64,000 bases of DNA. Source: Helichrysum umbraculigerum. Its lineage: Eukaryota; Streptophyta; Magnoliopsida; Asterales; Asteraceae. The first letter of the stretch is position 1; the number at the start of each line of letters is the position of its first letter. Below, one piece after another: positions 20,269 to 32,872 of the stretch. The stretch spans positions 215,890,250-215,954,249 of the forward strand of contig CATIUR010000001.1 in NCBI GenBank assembly GCA_949592205.1, read 5' to 3'. A program made the translations under genes and the position numbers. The notes beneath the pieces are model-generated. The model made no database searches and was not told the origin of the DNA. It saw nothing but the letters and a program-made list of their open reading frames with translations.

Positions 20269-23163
20269 ATGACAGATATGGTAAGTCATTTTATCATATA
20301 TCTCTCTTTTTATCATCGCTAAATTGAAACGATATAAAAACCTAATTGAAGAATTTTTCTGCAGACCTTAAATATTTTTTATTACAGTATTCTGCATATT
20401 TTTTGTTAATGAGTTTTAATTTTCTAGGAAAAAAATTAAGCATTTTTCAGACTTTTTTTTAATATCTTAGGATCAAAAGATGACAGAAATATTGAAGAAG
20501 ATGAATGATTTGAGAGATAGAGCTGAGAAAGCTGGTGCTAGTGCTAATGTACAAACATTACTTTCACTTCTACAGACATTACAGGTTGCCTTTTGTGTTT
20601 TTTAAACTTTTGTTTCTTTTTAATTATTGTATGTCATTTTTGATATCGAGGCATTGTGTACTGCGATTAGGTGAATAATTTGAGAATGGTAATATAGGTT
20701 CTCAAGAAGCAAGAAGCACAAGTTGAATTATATTACATTGAACAATGTGCTAGATTGCAATCGGAGGTTAGTGAGTTGGAGGAGATGATACATAGCGATA
20801 ATCACGAAGGGGGTTTTCCGCAAATTGTTGATCGTTTGTTGGCTAATGCCGCTGAGAAACTGAATATAGCAAAAATGGTATTGCATACTTTTCTTTTGAG
20901 TACTTGTATATGTGTATCTGTGTGTAAATGCCTATGTAGATACATAGTATCAGGATTAAATGAGAAATGAGAAGCTAATTTGGGTGAAAAGTGTGAAAAA
21001 AACATTGAATTAAATTCTAATTTTTTTCTGAATTAATTTTTATTTGATCATGATTTCACATATATAGACAAAGTTGTGAAACAAAATTACAGATTGCAAC
21101 TTCATTTTCATAGATTTTCGAATCCATTCGGAATGTAAAATTGTAAATGAAAGCTAAATTTCTTGAAAATGTCTTCTCATACCTTCTCACACAAAATTAG
21201 CTTCTCTCTGGATCCGTATTTGTATATATACATACACCTCGGATATTCAAAAATGAACGCATACTTCATCATAGACGTAGGTACGATTGAGTACTGTTAT
21301 AGTTTGCTAATGTTTTCACTTATTGGCATTATTTTACTGTGGATGATTTGCTTTTGCTGATATTGTATAGGACCTTGCCTCAAAACTAAGGGAAATTACA
21401 TCATTAAAGCGGCAGCATGATGACGTGCCAACACAAGGAGAACTCGTCCAGTAAATTGCTTTCCAACATCTAGAATAACATCAGCATAATATATTTGTTA
21501 AATGTGAAATGCATTATGTTCTATGCTGCAGGTATGAACGTCGGTTTTCAGAGCTTAATGTTCACATCCAGGTATGCTCTATATTTATTTATTTATGATT
21601 TATGATTCGTGCATGAATTATCTAATATGGTATCAGTTTATCTACGTGTAATATTTTATCATTTTGTCTGTTGATGCACAGGGAAAGCTTCGGCAAACTC
21701 GTAAATACTATGCTACGTATAATGCTTTGTTGGAAATAAAAGAGCTAATGCTAAAAGAAACGTCCTTGTTAAACTCCATGAGTTCTCAGGTAGATGAATA
21801 TGTATAACGATACTTTGACTCTTCAAACGTAACCTAAATTTATGTTGATTTCACTATTTTGTTTTTACTAAACTACCATGAATCCATGATCTACTTTTAA
21901 CTTTTGAGTTTCGAAACTATTTCTATGGCTGATGTTATCTAATTATCTCCTTTGTTTTTTGTTGTATGCAAATTTGAAACAGTTGCATGATGCTCTTAAT
22001 AGTCCTGCTGGTCGTGTTACATTGACTAGTTCCATGGAAGGAATTTCTAAGAGTATTCAACAGGTGATGAATAGCGTAACATGTAATTGATCCTTGTGTC
22101 ATAGAAAAGAGTCATGGTTTAACTTTTACAGTCAAATGTGTTACTTCTCAATAGATAATTGCATGAACTTTATGACATGTTCAACACCATTAAAAGAGCA
22201 TATAGTATTGATCCGGGTTTGCAAAATTTCTTTGTTTTTACATCTTTGAAGGGTATACCAAGTATTTGGTCACTCAAGTGTCACAATTTTCATGAGACAA
22301 GGGAGTGTCTGTTACATACTTTGTAGTTTGCAACATCCATAATCTCCTAAAAATTTAATAATTTGTTTTTATATTTGGAAATGTTGATGCTAATTTTAGA
22401 TAGCTTACTTGTGCAGAAGCTCCAAAATGTGCAACTTACACTGCAAGCAGAGCAAAAAGCTTGTGAAGCTTTGAAGAAAAAGCATGCTGCAGCTAACTTG
22501 GAGAAAAGGCGTTGCTATTCTCTGTTAAAGGCGTTTCAAGTAAGTTAAATATAAATAGTCCATACCTTTTACTGCAGTTGTACTGGAAGTGACATTATAG
22601 TTAACTTGTATTTAGGCATTCTTGCTTCACCTTTTGTGACACAAACAAGTTAACCTCCGAGAAAAATATATCATGCACATCAATGTGCTTCACAAGGTTC
22701 AATATTAAGCCTTTGAGTAGAGGTAGTGTCAAACCTTCAACATGAATCTAGGTTATTACTAGTATTTCATTGTCACATGGATATTACAATAACTGTATAC
22801 ATACTTGAATTGAATAATTAGTCAATTAGTCAAAAATCCCCATTTGATTATATAAATGACGTCCATCAAGGATAACTTCAAACTTATGATTTGATGACAA
22901 GAGTTATAATGTTGCCAAATAATTGGTCTTATTTTCTATTGCTTATATAAAACTTTCTCCTTTCACTATGTCATGTTCATGTCACATAATGATATGATAT
23001 GTATTGATGATATATATTTTAGGTGTCCGTTAATTTTTCATATATTTGACAAAGTTAGTAGAATCTTATGGACCAAAACCTACGTGATGTATTTTACTCT
23101 TAACAGGATGAATGCACGAAAAATGAGAGACTTCGCAGTCAAACTCCAGAGATTCACTTATAG
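20269..23163 (+). CDS. CCDC93-like coiled-coil protein
   Basis: Nine exons: 20269-20280, 20471-20584, 20698-20877, 21371-21450, 21532-21571, 21682-21789, 21983-22063, 22417-22539, 23107-23163. The product is 264 residues, almost wholly charged coiled coil. The segment LVQYERRFSELNVHIQG, the KxYYATYNALLEIKELMLKE stretch, TSLLNSMSSQ, then LNSPAGRVTL and SLLKAFQDE match the order of the C-terminal half of animal CCDC93 (recalled). CCDC93 is a Commander/CCC-complex subunit in endosomal recycling. Animal CCDC93 is about 630 residues with an N-terminal CH-like domain. That part is absent here, so this is either a short plant form or an incomplete model. The start codon at 20269 gives a 4-codon first exon, and no better upstream frame is visible. 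A plant function is not established by this sequence. Confidence 0.8.
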
Positions 23164-24924
23164 ACTCTCTCTTTGATGAGGATTTTTACAAGATCTAACC
23201 AGTTATACATAAGCTCTACTTTACAGGCCAACGCTGTATCTTTTTATTTTGTTAAGAGGGTTTGCTGGACAAAGCTGCTTGTTGTTTGATGTACTGAATT
23301 GTATATTTGTATAGTAAATATAGGTATATTGCTTTCTTTCCTACTTTTGAACTCTACCTGTGTGTGTGTGTGTTTTTTTTCAGTTGAAACTTTCTGCACT
23401 TTTAGAAATCTAGATTAGATTCTTAGTACAAGTAGTGGGTAGTGGTAAAATGGGTCGGCTGGGCAACTATATTAAAAGTATAAAACGGGTTGGCTAGCCA
23501 AGAGTTTCTATGTTTACTATAAGTATAACTAATTTATTTATTTATTGTAATCATGGAACTAAACTGTAACATTCTAACTGTTATACGGAGTTTACAATTA
23601 TATATGATGCATCGTTCATTTGCCCAACTTATGGAATGAATTCTGACCCGTTTGATTATTCAAATTATTTCGACTCGTCAGTTGTTTTAACACTTTTACT
23701 ATGTAGAATTGATTCTTACAATAATGGGACATATTAGTATCAACATATTTATAACTTGTAAGTTAAAACAATGACAAATAAAGAAAGAAGAAGAAAAAGA
23801 TACGTGTGAATATCTTTGCTTGTTGTCTTGTTGATGAAAAAACACCTAAAACTCGTTTATGTTTGCAATCTTTTTTGATCCAAAGATTGTGTTTGTGGGC
23901 TTAGGGTCTACATTGGGCTTTTCTAATGAGCGTTAAACGGAAATTGGTACCAAAACGGCAAAACCCAACAGAAAAATGCGTTTTTTTATAAAACCAAAAT
24001 TAATTAATGTAATATATAAATATATTATAATTTAATATAATCATTTTGTTTAACTTAATGTAATTTTTGCTTTATAAACGTTGCTCCTTATGTGCTGCTG
24101 TGAAAAAGGAAGAAAAAGAAGGTGGAGTACACTGAAGTTAGTGATGGTCGTCATGACTAGAGTCAGTGTGATATTCGAGTTGTGAGTCAGTTGCGTTGTT
24201 ATGATCTGCGGTGATACACGACCGATGATTAGAAGTACAAGTGATTGTCCGTAAGTTCTTTTTACCAAAATTGTTAAACAAGACTCGTAAAGTCATATTT
24301 CACGCATCTATACAAACTCATATGTATAGAGGTGTACAACTAAAATCCAGAAATCAAATTATTATTTAACCAACCAAAGGTATTGCGTGTACATTAAAAT
24401 TCAAATATTATGAGTAGAAGCGTTAAAAATGTCGTTCAATCAAGTGGAATTATGTAGACTTCTCAAAATAAAGGCTGCTGAAACTATATTAATATCTAAA
24501 AACCACATGGTCATTAAAAATAAGTTAAATATAAATATATAAAATGAATAATAATATTAAAAAATATATAATAGCTAGTATGCATGTTCATTACTTATTA
24601 AAACTAGTTCAATCCCAGCTTTGGCATATTTGCATGTCATTATCAAACAACTTTATATTCTTTTCAACAAACATCGATCAATCCCCTTCTAATTACGTCA
24701 TGCTACTAGAATAACTTTCTTTTTTTAGTTCTTGAAGTAAAATGGCACGTAAGGTTTGAAATTTGAATGATTTAAAAAAGATGATGATTGATTCGTATAC
24801 CACTGGAAAATTTCCGTTCATAGTCACTTCCTGTGTTCTTATTTCACTTTCAATTACTTATATCATACTTTGATTTGGACTTGAAGTAACATTGTAAGTG
24901 ACCACTTATTCTAAATATATTATA
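23164..24924. other. Intergenic region downstream of the CCDC93-like gene
   Basis: The first part is probably 3' untranslated sequence, with a short TG run at about 23361. From about 23430 to 23700 there are fragments of GGGTCGG/CGACCC-type subterminal repeats, probably transposon debris. No gene is visible. Confidence 0.5.
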
Positions 24925-25475
24925 CTAGCTTTAAACCCGTGTATAAGCACGGGTCAATCCGTATATACAAAAGAGTCATATAAGTTAAAATTGTATAGCT
25001 AATAATATATGTATAGTAGTATAACTAATAAATGTGTTTAGAATATGTTTTTACCATAAAAGAGAGAAATAAAAGAGTAAACGAAAAATTAACAATGATA
25101 TTGAAAAGATCTTCTAGAAATACTCGTTCAACCAATATTTTTTTGTTACTACTCCGTATAAGTTAGGCTTGGGTCGCGTACACTACAGGAGAAGATTTTA
25201 ACATATTTTCCACAATACATCATATGAAATCATACTTCTTCATATATAAAATAGGACAAGTTTAAAGGTAGTAGGACTCCTCGTCGAGATTCTTTAATAA
25301 CAATTTTTAATTAATTTTTAGAGAATCAATTTTCATGATTTATGATGTCATCATATTCGATATTTTAATCAGTTTGAAAAAAAATAAACAATTCAATTGT
25401 TAATTAAATTTTTTATGACATCATAATCCTTTTCCTATATTATAAAAATTAAATCCTCCTCACTACAAAGAGAGA
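24925..25475 (-). mobile_element. Probable non-autonomous Helitron, 3' end clear
   Basis: On the minus strand the 3' end is a hairpin ACCCGTGCTTATACACGGGT, a short gap, then CTAG (24928-24925) and a following T. The 5' end is uncertain. TCTCTTTGTAGTGAGG, starting near 25475, is a candidate, but its flanking base is not the expected A. The hairpin is longer than in the other Helitrons of the window. Confidence 0.55.
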
Positions 25476-25890
25476 AATAATTTTTAATTGACGTTGTTAA
25501 CAACAATAATCTTAATCTATCAAGATTATGAAAAATGAGTAAATGACTGAATGTGTATATAATAGAAAGTTGCGAGGTAGAAAATGTAAATTAAAAATAT
25601 CTACGATATTGAATGTTTGATTGGTCAACCACATCTAATAAGTGTGTTGTTATCAATATATATATGGTAATGATATTTCCACCTCTATTTTTGATAAATC
25701 CACCAAGAATACACAGTACAGTGTTGTACTATACAAACAAATAATGCACACTGATGGTGGATTTATCAAAAGAGCTGTTGGATTTATCAACACCCATATA
25801 TATAACATACTCCATTTGTCACATAAAAGTTGTGCCCCATTATTTTTATTTTTTAGATTAAGATAAATTGAGTAAATGTCAGGTTCGCCC
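25476..25890. other. Short MITE-like inverted repeat in intergenic DNA
   Basis: TTTTTGATAAATCCACCA (about 25687-25704) is matched in inverse by TGGTGGATTTATCAAAAG (about 25753-25770). The spacer contains a small palindrome. No TSD was recognised and no gene is visible. Confidence 0.5.
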
Positions 25891-28800
25891 TTAGGCCACT
25901 CCCAACCCAAAACTCAACTGACTGAAACTGACAGAGCCACGTCAGCGTCACGTCAGCTTTTTCAGAAAACTGACCGAAACTGACAGACCCCTTCCATCCC
26001 TGATCCATCACTTCATTTTTCTGGGGCCCGGTTGGGATTTTTTAATCAAATAAAATACAAAACTATTTAAATTAAACACAATAATTTAAATAACACACAT
26101 TTCATTAAAAATAAAAATTACAACAATTCCTAAAAAATAAAAATACACCAATTCCTAAAAAATAAAAAGAACAATAAACTTAAAAATGAAAAAACTACAT
26201 TCCTAAAAAAATAAAAGTTACAAGAAATCCTAAAAATTTAAAAGTACGATAATTTAAAAACTACTAGAATTATAGATAATCTAATCGGAGCTCGACTCGT
26301 CGGTTTCGTTCGCGTTTTCTTGCTCGTCATCGTCCGATTCGTTGTTGGCATATTTGTCTTGGTAAAGTGTCACGACTTCTTTCCTCGCGTTTTTAAGCAT
26401 TTTTAATTTCTTATTTAGACGCTTTCTTCGGAAGTTTTTTACACAAAAAACTCAAAGCTTTGTAGGCGGCTTTTTTCATCGCATTTTCCTTAATCATTTT
26501 GATTGCTTCTTGTTGCGCGAAAGCGGTTTGCTTGACTGCTTCAAGTGCATCCAGTTTTTCAGATTGAACACTTCGTGAAGACGATCCGGCGGAGCTTGAT
26601 ACCGTACTTTTTGCTGCCTTTCGGCTCGGAGGACGGCGGATGTAGTCATTTTGGAACAACCGTTTCATGTTCGCATCAAGAGCCGTTGCAGTGGGTTGTT
26701 CATCCGCGTCCAGATCAGTGACAATTGGTTGGAAAGAATCTTCGTTGGCCATTACGCCCGGCTCAGCAAATAATTTTGGAAAATGTCTAAGAACATTCCA
26801 TGATGACTCGTAAATGAACGCACGCCCAACTTGGTGCCGGAATGCATTTCGGGTGGCAATCATAACGTCGTTTTCGTCGGCACCGCTTTGTGGGCGAATT
26901 TCTTTGTAGTGTTTGTAGAGAGCTTGGAATGTTTTTGAGTCGTGAGAAATCTTGTTCCATTTGCCAGAAAGTTGATTAAGGTTACGGTTTGTTGTAGGGG
27001 TGAGCAACAAAACCGAAAAACCGAACCATAACCGCTTTAACCGATTTAATCGCCCCAATTTAACCGACCCAAAGCTTAACCGATGGTTCGGTTATTATAA
27101 TTCCATTAACCGATTAGATCGGTTACGGTTTCGGTTTAGACCCATTAACTATAACACCCCTCATTTTTACATCATTTAAATATAATAAACCCAGAAGCGT
27201 TAGTCCAACTTTCAACAATACCAAGTTACATTACAAATTCAAACTAATTTAAAACATAGTTCATCAACATGGGTGTTATTTCAAAACCAAAAGATAACAA
27301 TGATTTATACAAATCAATATTAGAGTAACGCCTAATCATCAAACATTCCTTCCATTTCAACTTCTTGCCCACCCGATAAAATCTATAACCTGCAAGAAGT
27401 GTTAATGTGGGGGATTAGCTCAAAGCTAAGTGAGTAAATCAATAAACAACAGTCCAACTTAGCATAACAACTTTGTGCACAACTACTAACCATATGCACA
27501 CAACACACCTGTTTACAACTTATCCATCACCCTCATATACCCATTATCTATCATTTTAACATATTGACCCATTTAGGGGTCCAATTGGACACTTTTACCA
27601 ATTTCAACCATATTAACTATCATAACACTTTCAATACACTTTGCTACTATATTTATGACTTAAAGTTACTTTAACATTCGTTATACTCAAATCACAACTT
27701 GTTTTAACCATTTTACCAAAAAGTGACCCATTTGGGCACTTTAAAAACCCATTTGGGTTTCAACACATCTATCCACCATTCCAACACCCAATTTACACTT
27801 CTTTGACTATTTTAAGTCAAATTAAACCAATTTCTCTATTGATATCATATTATACTTTAAAACACCAACTTCACATAAAATTCATTATGTTTACACCAAT
27901 TACAACAAGTTTTTCAACATTGACTTTTTACAAACTAGTCAACGCATATAAAGGTGAATTAACCACTTTGACTTTCTTATTTTACCACTTTTAATACCTA
28001 GATCATAATTCAACCACAATCATGATCAAGGCAAAACACATAAACATCTAACCACCTTTATCACTTTTACAACATAGTCATTACACAATTTGACTCTACC
28101 AATTTCGACTTTGACTTTTCCAAGTCAACTACACATATTCCAATTAATGTACACTTTTAATTTAAACAACAAAATAACTCCAAATCACCTCAATTGAGAT
28201 ATACCAACATCTCATTTCACTACTTAGAGTCATATCAATTAAGGCTATCATGAGTTACTACTACACTTGATCATATTACTCCCAAAATTATTATTTCACA
28301 ATAGCAAGTAATTTCACATAATCCAACTATTACACCTTCTTCAACGATGTGTCTACTCAATTCAACAATGTATTACACCTTCCCCACGATGTTAAACGTC
28401 TTATTTAATACTCTCATCATCACACTAACAAGCAACAATCATCAAGAACTCATTACTGGGGAATCATATCAGTCTGACTCAATTTACTTTACTACTCTTC
28501 ATATCATAGCAAAGTAAACAATTCAAGCTTATTTAAATACACCAAGCTTATCGAAAAGTACATGATACACTTAGGCCCACGAGTATTGAGGAATCATTGA
28601 GAATACCCTTGGGTTCCTCATATTCCTCCGTCTCTGCAACCAAAACAACAATCTAGCAACTTGTTATAGGTTAGTACACATTTCAATAACCACTTTCTCA
28701 TACAACCACTAATCCCACACCCTAGAATGTTTGACTTGACACAATTCTAAGTTTGGGATTGAACATCTTATAATGCACAATTCACCCAAACTCATGCTCT

Positions 28801-30276
28801 GATACCAACTTATAACACCCCTCATTTTTACATCATTTAAATATAATAAACCCGGAAGCGTTAGTCCAACTTTCAACAATACCAAGTTACATTACAAATT
28901 CAAACTAATTTAAAACATAGTTCATCAACATGGGTGTTATTTCAAAACCAAAAGATAACAATGATTTATACAAATCAATATCAGAGTAATGCCTAATCAT
29001 CAAACATTCCTTCCATTTCAACTTCTTTCCCACCCGATAAAATCTATAACCTGCAAGAAGTGTTAATGTGGGAGATTAGCTCAAAGCTAAGTGAGTAAAT
29101 CAATAAACAACAGTCCAACTTAGCATAACAACTTTGTGCACAACTACTAACCATATGCACACAACACACCTGTTTACAACTTATCCAATCACAATCAACT
29201 GGCGTCAAAGAGGACCGGTGGTTCTTGAGGTATCACCTTCTCAAAGAACACTTTAAAACCACTGCAGGCCCATACAGAGGTTTAACCGACTACTTGGTGC
29301 TACAACTTAAATAACACAAGCTACGACAATAATACTTGTACTAAGACCCTGTGTTATCCAATCAATAGCAAACCCAAGCCCAGCCCAGATGTCCGCTGGC
29401 CTCTGAATCAACTGGTGCCCAAAGGCAATACAACAAGTGATCACATAGCTACAAACTCATCATGTATCATATCAGACTAACTGTAACATCCTCCTCCATC
29501 GCCCTCAGGCCCAAGGAGGAATGTTAATATAAGCCATTGGGCCAGGTCTGCAGCCCAATGCACCCCAACCCATCTGGTATAGTATTCCACTAATACCCAG
29601 GTTGTTGAGAGACTCGAACATGAGACCTCCCCTTTAATATCAAGTCTTACCACTTGATATCACCAATTGAGCTGCAGCTCAATTGGTGATACTAAGTGGT
29701 AAGACTTAGTATTAAAGGGGTCTCAGGTTCGAGACTCAACAACCTACCTATTGGTGAAATCCATAGGTGATGTGGTTGGGGTGCATTGGGCTGCAGACCT
29801 GGCCCAATGGGTTTATATTAACACTGCTCGATGCAGACCTGCATCTGCGGATGGGCTATGAGCGAGGGTGTTACATAAAAAGTGCACTTTTTATGTAACA
29901 CCCCCCTCCATCACCCGCAGGCCCAAGGAGGAATGTTAATATAAGCCATTGGGCCAGGTCTGCAGCCCAATGCACCCCAACCCATCTGGTATAGTATTCC
30001 ACTAATACCCAGGTTGTTGAGAGACTCGGACATGAGACCTCCCCTTTAATATCAAGTCTTACCACTTGATATCACCAATTGAGCTGCAGCTCAATTGGTG
30101 ATATCAAGTGGTAAGACTTGATATTAAAGGGGAGGTCTCATGTTCGAGTCTCTCAACAACCTGGGTATTAGTGGAATACTATACCAGATGGGTTGGGGTG
30201 CATTGGGCTGCAGACCTGGCCCAATGGCTTATATTAACATTCCTCCTTGGGCCTGCGGGTGATGGAGAGGGGTGTT

Positions 30277-32872
30277 TGTAACACCCCGCAAAATTTAAAC
30301 GAGATTAATAACATTAGCTGCGCATGTAAGAATCGCCAACACATGGAGAATTAGGCGACCCGTGAAGCTTTAGGATGCCAACATTTTTGGAAAAACATAT
30401 GGATTTCTCCAGTATAACTGAAACTATTTTGTCATATTCTAGAAATCCACTTTTGTATGCTTATTACTTTTAACTTGTACGATTCGATGAATCGTAAATC
30501 TTGTAATTAACATTTTGGCATCTTAATATATTATGTTCTGTTGTAATCATAAGCTCTGATACGTATGCACGCTTTATTATTGTGACACCCCAGTACTTAA
30601 ACTAAACGCTTCCGCTAAACAAATTTGGGGGTGTTACAGATTGGTATCAGAGCCATTGGTTATAGCGAACTAGGAAACTTTAGGTGACTTAGAAACCTAG
30701 AGACCTAGACTATAGCCTTGGCTAGAACGTACATGCATACATACATTTGCATACATCTAAACTATCGTTACGATAACTCGATACGCGTGAACTATTCACC
30801 ACATTCGACTCGTTCATTGTACTCAGATCTCATATGAACCTGATCGTATTAAACGGTTGATGAAAAGAAGTATGTATTTAGCATCATATAATGACGCCTG
30901 GCCAACGTGATTATATTATACTAAGTACATATGGGTGTTTCATAGTCGTAAGATACGTGGCGGGGATTCGACAATTTTTCTTGATACTCGAAAACTTGAA
31001 ATATGTGAAACTTCATTCCTCACTTACTTTACATTGGCATTGACTTCTGCATCCTTTAATCCCAGAACGTCAGCATGCCTCCTAAACAAAGAAATACTCG
31101 AAACAGTCGACGAAATGTTCCTCCTCCACATCCGCCTCCAGAAACAACCGAACAAATAATCGAACGCCGCGTGGCTGAGGCTATTGCTCAGTACGAGGCC
31201 AGCAGAAATCGTGAAAACCTGACCAACAATAGCGGAGCCACCCCCGTCAACAGCGAAACCCCAACCAATAACCAGCAGGGGTGTTCCTACAAAACCTTCC
31301 AGTCATGTAAACCCAGCACCTTCACCGGGACCGAAGGGGCCATCGGCCTGGTCCACTGGATTGAGAAAACGGAATCAGTCATCGACATCAGCGACTGCGC
31401 CACCGACAAAATTATGAAATACGCCACCTGCACTCTAGCCGACAAAGTGCTAACATGGTGGAACGCTCAGGTGCAAATCATGGGACGCCCAGCTGCTTAC
31501 TCTATCTCATGGGAGACACTGAAACGAATGTTGATGGAGGAATTTTGCCCTCCCAACGAGATGCAAAAACTTGAAACCAAATTCTGGAACATACAAATGT
31601 TCGGCGCTGACATTTCCGGTTACACAACTAGATTCCAGGAGCTTGCACGTCTTGTGCCCCACATGGTAACCCCCGAGAGCAAACGCATTGAGCGTTACAA
31701 CAGGGGTTTGGCACCACAGATCCGAGGCATGGTTATGTCCTCCAAACCCGCCACTTTTAGGAGCGCAGTTGACCTGGCTCAAAGCTTGACCGATGACGCG
31801 GTCGAGATTGGAACTCTGAAAACTATCACAGGGAAAACTGAACCTACCCGTACTGATGCGGACGACTCTGGAACCCACAAACGCAAGTGGAACGGCGAGG
31901 GTAACGACCGTCAGGGTCAACAAAACAGAAACCCGGGAAACACCCGAGCCTACGCTGCAATCAACAACCCTGGACCCAAAACCTACCTTGGCAACAAACC
32001 GAGGTGTGACAAGTGCGGGAGACACCACGATGGTGATTGTACATTTTGTCAAAACTGCAGACGTCCCGGTCACTTAGCACAGAACTGTAGGACAAACCTA
32101 CCTCCTCAAGCCGCTCCCGAGGGACAAAACACTGGCTGCTTTAGGTGTGGTGATCCTGGACATCACCGAAACCAATGCCAACAACCGAACAACCCCGGGA
32201 ACAACAATCAGGACAACAACAACCGCATCACTAACAAAGGCTACGTCCCAAGCCGCGCATACATCCTCCGTGCACCAGAAACGGTTGCGGATCTCAACTA
32301 GCACGGTACGTTTTAGCGACTATTACTACGATTTAACATACGTTTTACTCGAATGTCGATTCGAACACAACACTTGGTAAACTCAGATCACGAAACGAAA
32401 CACACAACATATTGAACTATGCCGCGAGCATACTTAAACTGGTTGAAGTTCTATGGCAACAATTGAACGCCACGCAAACTATTACTATTGTTAACAACAT
32501 GACTTATCGGAGAACATATGCCGCGGGCGATCCGACTCGATTTTAAATCTCGGGACGAGATTTCTCTAACATGGGGAGAATGTAACACCCCGCAAAATTT
32601 AAACGAGATTAATAACATTAGCTGCGCATGTAAGAATCGCCAACACATGGAGAATTAGGCGACCCGTGAAGCTTTAGGATGCCAACATTTTTGGAAAAAC
32701 ATATGGATTTCTCCAGTATAACTGAAACTATTTTGTCATATTAACATTTTGGCATCTTAATATATTATGTTCTGTTGTAATCATAAGCTCTGATACGTAT
32801 GCACGCTTTATTATTGTGACACCCCAGTACTTAAACTAAACGCTTCCGCTAAACAAATTTGGGGGTGTTACA
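30277..32872 (+). mobile_element. TR-GAG type non-autonomous retrotransposon (innermost level)
   Basis: The 5' LTR is 30277-30638 (362 bp, TGTAACACCCCGC to GGGGGTGTTACA) and the 3' LTR is 32581-32872 (292 bp). The 3' copy lacks a 70-bp internal block. The TSD is GTGTT (30272-30276 and 32873-32877). The Met-tRNA primer site TTGGTATCAGAGCC is at 30641-30654 and the polypurine tract ATGGGGAGAA is at 32571-32580. The interior encodes only Gag. This is the layout described for TR-GAG elements (known class), which depend on partners for reverse transcriptase and integrase. Confidence 0.92.
31075..32301 (+). CDS. Gag protein of the TR-GAG element
   Basis: The intact 408-residue frame opens with MPPKQRNTRNSRRN. 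A gag capsid-type domain (about residues 75-235) includes FTGTEGAIGLVHWIEKTES, TLADKVLTWWNAQ and the GYTTRFQELARLVP segment. Two CCHC zinc knuckles follow: CQNCRRPGHLAQNC and CFRCGDPGHHRNQC, the first preceded by CDKCGRHHDGDC. The protein stops before any protease motif. The Gag of the element at 51726 has the same block order (SYKDFQNCKPL, GAIGLIRWFEK), so the two lineages are related. The absence of stops and frameshifts suggests a fairly recent insertion or selection on Gag. Confidence 0.92.
   Translation: MPPKQRNTRNSRRNVPPPHPPPETTEQIIERRVAEAIAQYEASRNRENLTNNSGATPVNSETPTNNQQGCSYKTFQSCKPSTFTGTEGAIGLVHWIEKTESVIDISDCATDKIMKYATCTLADKVLTWWNAQVQIMGRPAAYSISWETLKRMLMEEFCPPNEMQKLETKFWNIQMFGADISGYTTRFQELARLVPHMVTPESKRIERYNRGLAPQIRGMVMSSKPATFRSAVDLAQSLTDDAVEIGTLKTITGKTEPTRTDADDSGTHKRKWNGEGNDRQGQQNRNPGNTRAYAAINNPGPKTYLGNKPRCDKCGRHHDGDCTFCQNCRRPGHLAQNCRTNLPPQAAPEGQNTGCFRCGDPGHHRNQCQQPNNPGNNNQDNNNRITNKGYVPSRAYILRAPETVADLN

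Noticed and set aside
27803..27994. 63-codon frame in the gypsy remnant
   Set aside because: Low-complexity AT-rich sequence in the decayed interior, on the strand opposite to the element.
31507..32073. Minus-strand 188-codon frame
   Set aside because: It is a shadow of the Gag gene. It has no start context and overlaps a well-supported plus-strand frame.
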